From: a virus
IMG/VR virus record: IMGVR_UViG_3300005613_000360
Span: 1-26,300 of that record
Strand: one strand, 5' to 3'
DNA length: 26,300 bases
Position numbers and translations under genes: made by a program
Part shown: positions 19,805 through 26,300 of the stretch, piece by piece
Position numbering within the stretch: position 1 is the first letter of the stretch
How the letters are laid out: each line of letters starts with the position of its first letter
The notes under the pieces: generated by a model
Told to the model about the DNA's origin: nothing
Database searches by the model: none
Seen by the model: only the letters and a program-made list of their open reading frames with translations

Positions 19805-21415
19805 TCAGATCCCCAAGACCTGAGCCGTGAATGATTCGGGGCGAAGCCCCTGAATAGCGGCGCCCTCAACAAGCGGGACGTCGCACGATTCTGTCGGAAT
19901 CTGCTCCCACACTACGAGGGCGACGGATTCGGCGGACACGCGAAGCAACAAGCAGAACGCCCCGACCGACGCCGGAATGACGTCCACAGCCGCAAGGCTT
20001 ACCGGCCGATTGATCGGCGACTGATTCGTGACTGTAATCGAGGGATCGGTGATTGCGGCGGCGTTGTAGTTCAGGGACTCGGTATCCCGGGCAGTGATGA
20101 CTCCAACGAAAACGTCCGACGGCGATCCGAACGCGCGAATCTGCGTGGTGATCGGCCCTTCGTAGGCGATCGCTGATCCCGTTGCGTCAACGACACGAAG
20201 CGGGGACGTCCGAAGTGATCGTTGGACGTCCGACACAATCCGGGTCGTAGGCGGGTCGATCCCGTACACCACCTTGTCGATGGCCGAAATCATGCGAACG
20301 GTCGCAAATCCCCCGACAACGATATTCGGCGTCCCGACGTCGTGGACGGCGGCAACGAGATCGGCAAGCCGCTGGGCCTCGGCGTCGAGCGCCTCCTGAT
20401 TGGTCACCGACGCGGGATCGTCCCCGCCAAGGGTGGCGTAAATCGCGGCTCCGATCCGCTGCACAGGCCCCCGCCCGCCCGGGATGACCACCCGGACCCG
20501 GATTGATTCGTCCCGGTCCCACGGGGCGGCACGCGGGTATCCGTCCGCCCGCACTGCCGGGAAGGCAACTTCGACGGCCTCGGGTAGTTGGTTCGCGTTT
20601 ACCGCGATGGGAAATCCGGCCTGAACGATTCCCTCCCCGCCGCCGGTCAACGCCCCAGTTTCCGCCGTAGCGCCGATGGAGGCCCAGAGCGTAGCGTCCT
20701 TCAAAGCGGCGTAGGCGGACGCCAGACCGCTCGCCGACTCGGCCAACGGGCGGACCTCGTAACGGTGTTCAAGCGGGCTGGACGGGCCATATCCGGCCGG
20801 CAACGGGGCGCGGGCTTCGTAGGCCAGCGAGGGCAGCGGACACACCCGCAGGCCCGCGTAGGCGAGCAGGCGGTCAAGCGACACTCCGACCGGGGCTGCC
20901 GACAGCCGAACGTCGTAAGCGACGACGGCGCCGGTTTCCTCGTCCGGCCACGCCACGGCGCCAGAAAGGCCAAAATCGCCGGACGAAATAACCTGCTCGG
21001 CAAACTCTCGGATCGTTTCCGGCTCGTCTACCTCCGGCCGTTGCCCGGTCAGATTCATCGTTGAGTGGTTGATCGCCCCAAACCAGCGATATCGCTCATC
21101 GACGACATCGACAACCAGCATCGGCGGCGACCCGGCGGAGGGGAAGAAAATCCCCCGCCGGATAAGCGACAAGGCGTCGAACCGGATGTCGCCAAGAACT
21201 AGCGTGACCTCCGACGACTCAGGATCATCAAGGTCGGCGAGATCCTTCGCCATGACCACGAATCGGCCCCGGCCGTGTCGGCCAAGACCCATCGGCCAAT
21301 GCCACATATTGACGTCGGGCACCGACACGCCCATCTCGCGAAGTTCTGACGCGGCGGACTCCGGAACGGCGTAGATGGGGACAGTCGTCGCCCCGACAAG
21401 CAAATGTGCGCTCAT
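19805..21415 (-). CDS. Large virion/tail protein (536 aa)
   Basis: 536 aa from the ATG at 21415, with an ATGA overlap on the 614-aa gene. It is beta-rich throughout. Visible segments are VGATTVPIYAVPESAASELR, FDALSLIRRGIFFPSAGSPP, MLVVDVVDERYRWFGAINHS, VVAYDVRLSAAPVGVSLDRL, SIRVRVVIPGGRGPVQRIG and DKVVYGIDPPTTRIVSDVQR. There is no enzyme signature, transmembrane span or signal peptide. The architecture resembles baseplate or tail-tip/fibre proteins, and the place, after the tape-measure-like and 614-aa genes, fits the tail tip. I cannot assign a family. The gene is well supported by frame, start and operon position. Confidence 0.72.
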   Translation of the reverse strand: MSAHLLVGATTVPIYAVPESAASELREMGVSVPDVNMWHWPMGLGRHGRGRFVVMAKDLADLDDPESSEVTLVLGDIRFDALSLIRRGIFFPSAGSPPMLVVDVVDERYRWFGAINHSTMNLTGQRPEVDEPETIREFAEQVISSGDFGLSGAVAWPDEETGAVVAYDVRLSAAPVGVSLDRLLAYAGLRVCPLPSLAYEARAPLPAGYGPSSPLEHRYEVRPLAESASGLASAYAALKDATLWASIGATAETGALTGGGEGIVQAGFPIAVNANQLPEAVEVAFPAVRADGYPRAAPWDRDESIRVRVVIPGGRGPVQRIGAAIYATLGGDDPASVTNQEALDAEAQRLADLVAAVHDVGTPNIVVGGFATVRMISAIDKVVYGIDPPTTRIVSDVQRSLRTSPLRVVDATGSAIAYEGPITTQIRAFGSPSDVFVGVITARDTESLNYNAAAITDPSITVTNQSPINRPVSLAAVDVIPASVGAFCLLLRVSAESVALVVWEQIPTESCDVPLVEGAAIQGLRPESFTAQVLGI

Positions 21416-23256
21416 GGGTTCGATGCCGCCAAGCCGTACTCGGCCTCAAGGTCAAGACGCAGCACGTGGTCGAAGACTGTCGTTCCGTTGGATCGCGGAT
21501 GGACCCCGAAAATATTTCGGTTCCGAATGCTCGACGGGGATTCCGTTCGCGGGTCGCCCGGCAGGGCCAACGATTCCGGCTCAAAGGCGGTGAACTCGAC
21601 CTCGCCGACGCCGGGCACGTTGACGGATCTTGTGACGAATACGGCGGCGTTGACGTTCGATTTGGACAAGACGACCTCACGCTCGTACACCGCGACAAAT
21701 ACTCGATTGTTGTTTGCGTCCACCGTCCCGACTTCGACCGCCCAGTTTTCGTGGGTCACCATACCGCCGGGCGGGACGGCCATCATCACACGTTCCGGCG
21801 CGACTTTCAGCCGCACGATCGTCACCCGAGAGAAAATACGCACTACCGGCGCGGTTCGTTGAACCGGGATCGCCGATGCGGACGGGTCGATCGGCACAAA
21901 AAGGTGCCTCCGATCGTCGACCGAAACGTGTTCTTTGGCAGTGACGCGAAGATAGGAAGCATTTGCGTGATCTTGCTGGATGAACTCCGTTTCGTCGCCA
22001 ACGGGGATAACCGGCAAAATATCGCCGACCCCCGCGTCGACGTAGGAGTAGATTTCTTCAGAGGACTGATTGACCGATTCGTATTCGGCCTTCGTCGGCG
22101 CTTCGTACGTTCCGACGATCGCCCGCCGCACGCCCCGAACCAGCGCCGCTCCGTAGGCGTTCGGGCGGAAACCGGCTGTCAGTCCGTCCAATGCCCCGAC
22201 CAACGGCGTGCCGATGTCGATGGGCTGATTCGTCGACGGATTCCGCATCGAGAACGGAACGGCCGATCCGATCGCCTGAGCGACCACGGCAAGGCGAATC
22301 GAGTTTCGGGAGAATATGTCGTTCTCCTGAACCTCGACCGACAAGATCCGATCCGCCCCCGGCCCGCCCCAAACAATCCGATTCACCGAACAACGGACTG
22401 CCGCCGCGAGCAAATCGTTCCGATCGGCCTTTGGATCTCCTTCCAGTTCGACGTCAAACATTTTAATGCCGAGCAAAGCGCCTCCGCCCGACGTCGCGTC
22501 TCGACGCCAGACGAAAGATCCGCGACCAACGCGAGCGGGCGCCGGCAACGGACGGGCGTGTTCCGATGCCGTGATGGAGTAAATCAGGGCGTCGCCTTGC
22601 GGGGACACAGCGTACTGCGACGATTCGTGCCGAAAGTTTGTCGGGAGCGCCGGATAGATTAGTTCGCGGAAAGCGTCCGGGTTTGTCTCAAACGCGGGCG
22701 CCGATCCGAGTGTCTTGTCAAGGGCAACGACCAGTTGCCCGGATACCGTCCACTTTAGATATCCGGACTCGTCGTGATCCCACGATTGTGTCCACCAATG
22801 CGCGAGAATCGAGGACTCGGGCGACGCAACGGCCACCGGCGGCGTTTCCCACTCCAGCGTGAATCCGACGAACGCCGAAAGCTTCCCCGCCACCCGAGTG
22901 ATATTGATTTCGCCTCGGGGAAAGCCGATCGAGAAAGGCGGATCGTTGTCGGCGTCGAAGTCGACAAGATAGTCGTTTCCCGTTGAGTAAGCGTCGGACG
23001 AAATTTGCAGGGACTTCCCGACCGCCCCAAACGCTTCCTCAGCTTCTCGCCACCGCGCAAAGAAAGCAGCTTCTGTCGATTCGCGGATTAGAGCTGTTCC
23101 GCGAAGCACGTGTCTAGTTGCGCGCCGAGATACTCCGTCGTCTGCGTACTGAGGTTGCGCGGCGTACGCATCGATGGTTACGTGATACCAATCAGATTCC
23201 AATTCGGGACTCGTTAATTCGGTGCCGAACCCGTTATAGCGTACAAGCCATCCCAT
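21412..23256 (-). CDS. Large tail protein (614 aa)
   Basis: 614 aa from the ATG at 23256, which has GGGAGGAG upstream and shares a base with the tape-measure-like stop (TGATG); a second ATG at 23277 lies inside that gene. The N-terminus LVRYNGFGTELTSPELESDW starts a beta-rich region. Later are PFSIGFPRGEINITRV, VGFTLEWETPP, LKWTVSGQLVVALDKTLG, SFVWRRDAT, DRILSVEVQENDIFSR, SVDDRRHLFVPIDPSASAI and ALVRGVRRAIVGTYEAP. It most likely makes part of the distal tail or baseplate, being directly downstream of the tape measure. No named family is recognised. The antisense strand holds a 418-codon open frame that I treat as a shadow. Confidence 0.74.
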   Translation of the reverse strand: MGWLVRYNGFGTELTSPELESDWYHVTIDAYAAQPQYADDGVSRRATRHVLRGTALIRESTEAAFFARWREAEEAFGAVGKSLQISSDAYSTGNDYLVDFDADNDPPFSIGFPRGEINITRVAGKLSAFVGFTLEWETPPVAVASPESSILAHWWTQSWDHDESGYLKWTVSGQLVVALDKTLGSAPAFETNPDAFRELIYPALPTNFRHESSQYAVSPQGDALIYSITASEHARPLPAPARVGRGSFVWRRDATSGGGALLGIKMFDVELEGDPKADRNDLLAAAVRCSVNRIVWGGPGADRILSVEVQENDIFSRNSIRLAVVAQAIGSAVPFSMRNPSTNQPIDIGTPLVGALDGLTAGFRPNAYGAALVRGVRRAIVGTYEAPTKAEYESVNQSSEEIYSYVDAGVGDILPVIPVGDETEFIQQDHANASYLRVTAKEHVSVDDRRHLFVPIDPSASAIPVQRTAPVVRIFSRVTIVRLKVAPERVMMAVPPGGMVTHENWAVEVGTVDANNNRVFVAVYEREVVLSKSNVNAAVFVTRSVNVPGVGEVEFTAFEPESLALPGDPRTESPSSIRNRNIFGVHPRSNGTTVFDHVLRLDLEAEYGLAASNP

Positions 23257-24275
23257 CAGCCGACTCCTCCCGCCCATCCGGTCAGTTGGTCAGGATACGA
23301 AGGCGGCGTCGACGGTCCGGCCGCTCGACTTCGCTGCTGAACGTCGGCGGCGTTCAACGATCCACCGGACAGGATTTCAAAGTCTCGGAGCATCATCAGG
23401 TTCATCGAGTCGAGACTCCGTGTCGCGTCGCCGATCGCCACACGGGCACGAATAGACCCCATCTCGGCCGCGATCTTCATTTGAGCCTCGGCTGCCGCCT
23501 TTGCCGTTTCGTCGCCTGACGCCATCGCCTGCTCCATCATTCGCTTTGCCAGCCGGTACTGCTGCTCGGCGGCGGGATTAGTGAGCGCCGCTACTGCCGC
23601 CGAAATCGGCTCCGCGATAGCGGTTTTCGCACGGGTGAATGCCGTCGCTGCTTGCGCCTTGAAGTCTCGGAACGCAATTTGAATCGGGAGGATCGTCCGC
23701 TCGTAGTCGATTTGCGCACGGGCCATCGCGGTAAGCGACCCGGACAGAGCCGATCCCCTGATGAGATCCATTTGCAGACCGTGGACCGATAGACCGGCCG
23801 ACACCGCCGCCAGCGTCGGATTGATCGAGGCGAGATGCTCAAGCGAGGCCATCGCCTCGGACGACCAACGATTCATCATTGTTGCCGCGATCCCAACCGA
23901 CGCAGCAAGGACGCCCACCGCCCCGGCGGCGACCAACATCCCGCCGCTGAGGCCCATCGCTCCAGCAAGCCCGGCAATACGCGAAGCGCCGCCCGCAATC
24001 TTGCCGCCAAGGCGCGTCTTGCCCGCAAGCCGACCAAGCATCAGGAACCGATTGCCGCCTGCACCGCCGCCGCCGGACGTACCCGGCTGGGCCGGTTCCC
24101 CGCCGCCAACGGGCTTCGATGCCGCGTCGCGTAGGGCGTCGCTGACTGCCTTTGCGACCGCCGCGCCGATGATCTGAGCCTCGGCCTTGACCCGAAGTAG
24201 ACCCTCGACCGACGATCGCCCGGCGACCTCGGCCTCGTCCGTCACCCGGACCTCGACGGCGCCAAGTTGCTCCAT
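23256..24275 (-). CDS. Tape-measure-like tail protein (short)
   Basis: 339 aa from the ATG at 24275, immediately after the 153-aa stop (TGAATG). It is Ala/Gly-rich and helical: AEVAGRSSVEGLLRVKAEAQ, a Gly/Pro linker (~56-73), a hydrophobic stretch GLAGAMGLSGGMLVAAGAVG with VLAASVGIAATM (~100-132), and long amphipathic helices (TAIAEPISAAVAALTNPAAE, MMEQAMASGDETAKAAAEAQ). This is the usual look of tape-measure proteins, which set tail length and help membrane passage of DNA. At the roughly 0.15 nm per residue used for such proteins, 339 residues would give a tail of only ~50 nm. The gene sits between a probable tail-completion gene and the large tail proteins, as expected. Confidence 0.7.
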   Translation of the reverse strand: MEQLGAVEVRVTDEAEVAGRSSVEGLLRVKAEAQIIGAAVAKAVSDALRDAASKPVGGGEPAQPGTSGGGGAGGNRFLMLGRLAGKTRLGGKIAGGASRIAGLAGAMGLSGGMLVAAGAVGVLAASVGIAATMMNRWSSEAMASLEHLASINPTLAAVSAGLSVHGLQMDLIRGSALSGSLTAMARAQIDYERTILPIQIAFRDFKAQAATAFTRAKTAIAEPISAAVAALTNPAAEQQYRLAKRMMEQAMASGDETAKAAAEAQMKIAAEMGSIRARVAIGDATRSLDSMNLMMLRDFEILSGGSLNAADVQQRSRAAGPSTPPSYPDQLTGWAGGVG

Positions 24276-24737
24276 TCAATGTCTCCAGCCGAGATCGTAT
24301 TCGATTCGATAGGTGTCCTCGACGTAGGCCCACCCGGGGTGGTCCCGACTCATCATCGGACGCGATCCACCGATGAACTGCGGGAGAACGAGGAGGTTGG
24401 TGAAATCGGCGTTGTCTGCGGATCGCATGGCTTGTCGAACATTGGAAATGCCGGCAAGTACGCCTAGCGTGCCGCTCGCGATCAAATCTGAGGACGAAAT
24501 TGCGTAGTCTGTGAAAAGCCGACGCCAATAGACCACCGAGAATTCCTCGGCCACCGATCCTCCGCCGGATCGCGGATGAATCGCTCGGGGCGCCCCGGGA
24601 ACGATTTGGACAAGTCGATCATCGTGCGGAGCAAACGCCGGGATTGGCACGATATAGACGAAATCGTCGTCCGGGTCGGAAAGCGAGGCCCGCAAATAGG
24701 ATTCGATTTGTCGAAGTACGGCGTCCTGCGAAGGCAT
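24276..24737 (-). CDS. Tail-completion or head-tail joining candidate
   Basis: 153 aa from the ATG at 24737, three bases after the upstream stop. The start is helical (SQDAVLRQIESYLRASLSDP), then beta-rich (DDFVYIVPIPAFAPHDDRLV, EEFSVVYWRRLFTDYAISS), and it ends with VEDTYRIEYDLGWRH, a YxIEYDL close also seen in phage tail terminator/completion proteins. The place, directly before the tape measure, also fits. The family assignment is by size, position and the weak end motif only. Confidence 0.6.
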   Translation of the reverse strand: MPSQDAVLRQIESYLRASLSDPDDDFVYIVPIPAFAPHDDRLVQIVPGAPRAIHPRSGGGSVAEEFSVVYWRRLFTDYAISSSDLIASGTLGVLAGISNVRQAMRSADNADFTNLLVLPQFIGGSRPMMSRDHPGWAYVEDTYRIEYDLGWRH

Positions 24738-24740
24738 CGA

Positions 24741-26099
24741 TCAAGTCCCGCTGATTACGGCATCGCCGATAGTTTCTGTTCCTGATGTCGAGAAAGGAAG
24801 AACAACGCCGGTTTCTGAAATGCTGATCAAACGTTCAAGCCAGTATTGAAGCTTCGCTCCGTAAAGGTTCGCCGTCACTGCGACAGCGATCGAATCGTCC
24901 CGTACGAAGGGCGTCGACCCGGGGAGCAGCAACCCGTACAAGCCTTGAGGCGTCAGAGTTTCCATTTCGGCCAAACAAACGTCATCGACGTAGCAGAGCC
25001 CGTTATTGGTGATGGCGGTTGTCAACTCAAGGACAATTTTGGTGTTTAACGGGATATTCTTAGGCGTGACAAACTCGGCCTTGATCCGAGTCCAAGTATC
25101 ATCGGTCAGGCCCGAAAGTGTTGACGAAACTGCCGCGCCGCCCGAATCCAAGATTGTGTTGGACCCGTCCTTGACGGAAAGCCTCAAAACACCAGCAGCA
25201 ACCGTTGCATTGACACGCACTACGGCCGAAAGCGAATATCGAGTTTCCGGCTTGAGCTTGCCGGTTGTAGCGCCGCTTGTCCCGAAAACCTGCGACAAGG
25301 CATCGAGAGTTGAGCCGTCTCCATCGATTTTCAAGGAGGCGCCGTTTCGGAACACAACCGTGTTTTCCTCATCAACGGTCGAAGAGGAACCGACGTCAAG
25401 CGTCCAGTTGTTGGGGATATGGCCGCTGAACGAATCGAGACCCCCGTTAGTGAGGATGGATCGGCCGGGCGTTGACCCCGGCCCTTCGGAAGGATCGCAC
25501 ACGCGCAAGGTCTTTGCGGCACCAGATCCTCCGGGCCACTTAGTTGACGCGGTATCGCGTACAGATGCCTCGCCGGACAACCGGAAAAGTTCTCGGCCCG
25601 ACGTTACGGCGCCCTCTTGCGAGTCAGTTGTGCAAATAAGATGAATGTCTTCCGCACGGAGGTACTGGAAGAAATCATTAAATCTGTCCTTCACGGAAAG
25701 CACGATTTCGCCATCACCGACGTTGCCGCTTCCGTACGTCGTTGAAACAGACGGCTCGACGCCGTTGATCGACGCAGCCGACATCTGAGACTTAAGCTCA
25801 ATCAGGGCATCTTGCAAAGTCTTGTTCGCCAAAGGAACGTCATCGTTGACCATCTCAATAATGGTCGACCGGACGGTTTCGGCGAGGGATGGGAACGACG
25901 TACCGGCAGCCCGCGTGATATTTTCCTCACCTGCTACGATCGACGTCGCGTACGGGATATCAGTGTTGGAATAATCTGATCGCGCGTTCCGTAGCGCAGA
26001 CAAGACTGCCGATTGATGCGTACGAGCAATGTCAGCCGTGTAGATTACGGACCCAAGTCGCGTGAACAGCCCGTTTGATCCGGTAAGAGTAACGGCCAT
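24741..26099 (-). CDS. Virion protein with carbohydrate-binding-like domain
   Basis: 452 aa from the ATG at 26099, with GGGAG six bases upstream; a TTG one codon earlier is not needed and the start overlaps the previous stop (TGATG). Residues ~1-165 are helical (LTGSNGLFTRLGSVIYTADI, LKSQMSAASINGVEP). Residues ~215-380 look like a CBM4/9-type jelly roll: ILTNGGLDSFSGHIPNNWTL, FRNGASLKIDGD, RYSLSAVVRVNATVAAGVLR, WTRIKAEFVTPKNIPLNTKI, NNGLCYVDDVCLAEM. The last ~70 residues return to structural-type sequence (ANLYGAKLQYWLERLISIS). It is not a hydrolase by motif. It could be a major structural protein with a sugar-binding insert, or a tail/decoration protein. Confidence 0.7.
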   Translation of the reverse strand: MAVTLTGSNGLFTRLGSVIYTADIARTHQSAVLSALRNARSDYSNTDIPYATSIVAGEENITRAAGTSFPSLAETVRSTIIEMVNDDVPLANKTLQDALIELKSQMSAASINGVEPSVSTTYGSGNVGDGEIVLSVKDRFNDFFQYLRAEDIHLICTTDSQEGAVTSGRELFRLSGEASVRDTASTKWPGGSGAAKTLRVCDPSEGPGSTPGRSILTNGGLDSFSGHIPNNWTLDVGSSSTVDEENTVVFRNGASLKIDGDGSTLDALSQVFGTSGATTGKLKPETRYSLSAVVRVNATVAAGVLRLSVKDGSNTILDSGGAAVSSTLSGLTDDTWTRIKAEFVTPKNIPLNTKIVLELTTAITNNGLCYVDDVCLAEMETLTPQGLYGLLLPGSTPFVRDDSIAVAVTANLYGAKLQYWLERLISISETGVVLPFSTSGTETIGDAVISGT

Positions 26100-26300
26100 C
26101 AATGGCTCCCTTTATGCTTTTCGTGCCACGCGCGGACCTTAGCGCGAAGGATTTCGTCGTCGGTAGCTCCGGCCGCTCGGAGGACTGGTTCGGCATCGTC
26201 TATGCTGATCGACCCCGTGCCGATAGCAACGGCTTCTGCCGTTTCAAGCATTGATATCGCAGCCACGGCGGGGTGGGGCAACAAAAGCCCCCCCGCGCTT
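26099..26300 (-). CDS. Virion-operon protein, partial at right edge
   Basis: The minus-strand frame is open from the right edge to the stop at 26099 (at least 66 codons), so the gene likely begins outside the window. The visible part reads GGLLLPHPAVAAISMLETAE, then AVAIGTGSISIDDAEPVLRA and DEILRAKVRAWHEKHKGSH. It looks like the helical end of a small soluble phage protein. If it starts inside, TTG at 26284 or 26281 would be possible, without a clear ribosome site. It overlaps the start of the 452-aa gene (TGATG). Function unknown; by position a head-tail or minor virion protein. Confidence 0.55.
   Translation of the reverse strand, partial: SAGGLLLPHPAVAAISMLETAEAVAIGTGSISIDDAEPVLRAAGATDDEILRAKVRAWHEKHKGSH

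Noticed and set aside
21406-22662. 418-codon plus-strand open frame
   Set aside because: It lies antisense to the well-supported 614-aa tail gene; its Arg/Asp-rich composition is typical of shadow frames in high-GC DNA.
25006-25644. 212-codon plus-strand open frame
   Set aside because: Antisense to the 452-aa virion protein and Ser/Thr-rich, without a ribosome site or motif.

Overview
The window is about 26 kb of a high-GC tailed bacteriophage or prophage. The evidence is a contiguous head and packaging block (TerS-like, TerL, Mu gp29-like portal, Mu F-like head protein, scaffold or protease-like protein), a long run of tail or virion genes, a RecE/RecT-like recombination pair, a replication-type helix-turn-helix protein and a small-membrane-protein cluster. 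There is no rRNA, tRNA, integrase, transposase or host housekeeping gene. Strong GGAGG-type ribosome sites, ATGA/TGATG overlaps and a lipoprotein signal suggest a high-GC host with an outer membrane, but the host cannot be named. Both edges cut genes, so this is not a complete genome end to end.

Layout. (1) 1-14304: almost every gene is on the minus strand, so transcription runs right to left. It begins with recombination and regulation (86-aa protein, RecE-like nuclease, XRE regulator, RecT/Bet-like annealase). Replication follows (301-aa winged-helix protein, 122-aa possible HTH protein), then a 258-aa unknown protein and a DUF1064-like nuclease. Next come small membrane and lipoprotein genes that look like a lysis cassette, a ParB-DNA methyltransferase fusion, TerS, TerL, portal, F-like protein, a small winged-helix protein and the partial scaffold gene. 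One small plus-strand gene (5807-6055) sits inside this run. (2) 14305-14391 is the divergent intergenic region. (3) 14392-18502: plus-strand accessory genes, including a DUF932 protein and many proteins of 30-130 aa, with repeated terminator-promoter-leader cassettes between them. (4) 18462-26300: minus-strand tail or virion genes (109-aa protein, Cys-rich protein, 115, 536 and 614 aa proteins, tape-measure-like protein, 153-aa possible tail-completion protein, 452-aa protein with a carbohydrate-binding-like jelly roll), entering from beyond the right edge.

The most notable signals are at DNA level. Five copies of TTCCGGGTTT lie inside the replication gene, spaced mostly near multiples of 21-22 bp and in two different reading frames, which looks like a lambda-O-style origin. 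A 37-bp direct repeat duplicates that gene's ribosome site and start, making a 13-codon leader peptide ORF around a 10-bp palindrome. A roughly 108-bp promoter/operator/leader cassette is duplicated behind two terminators. A small hairpin plus AAAGGAACC leader is repeated before four plus-strand genes.

Together these suggest a phage that recombines and replicates with its own RecE/RecT and initiator, may protect its DNA with an orphan methyltransferase, and packages with a Mu-type portal fed by a conventional terminase instead of by transposition. No endolysin, repressor-integrase module or major capsid protein was recognised in the window.
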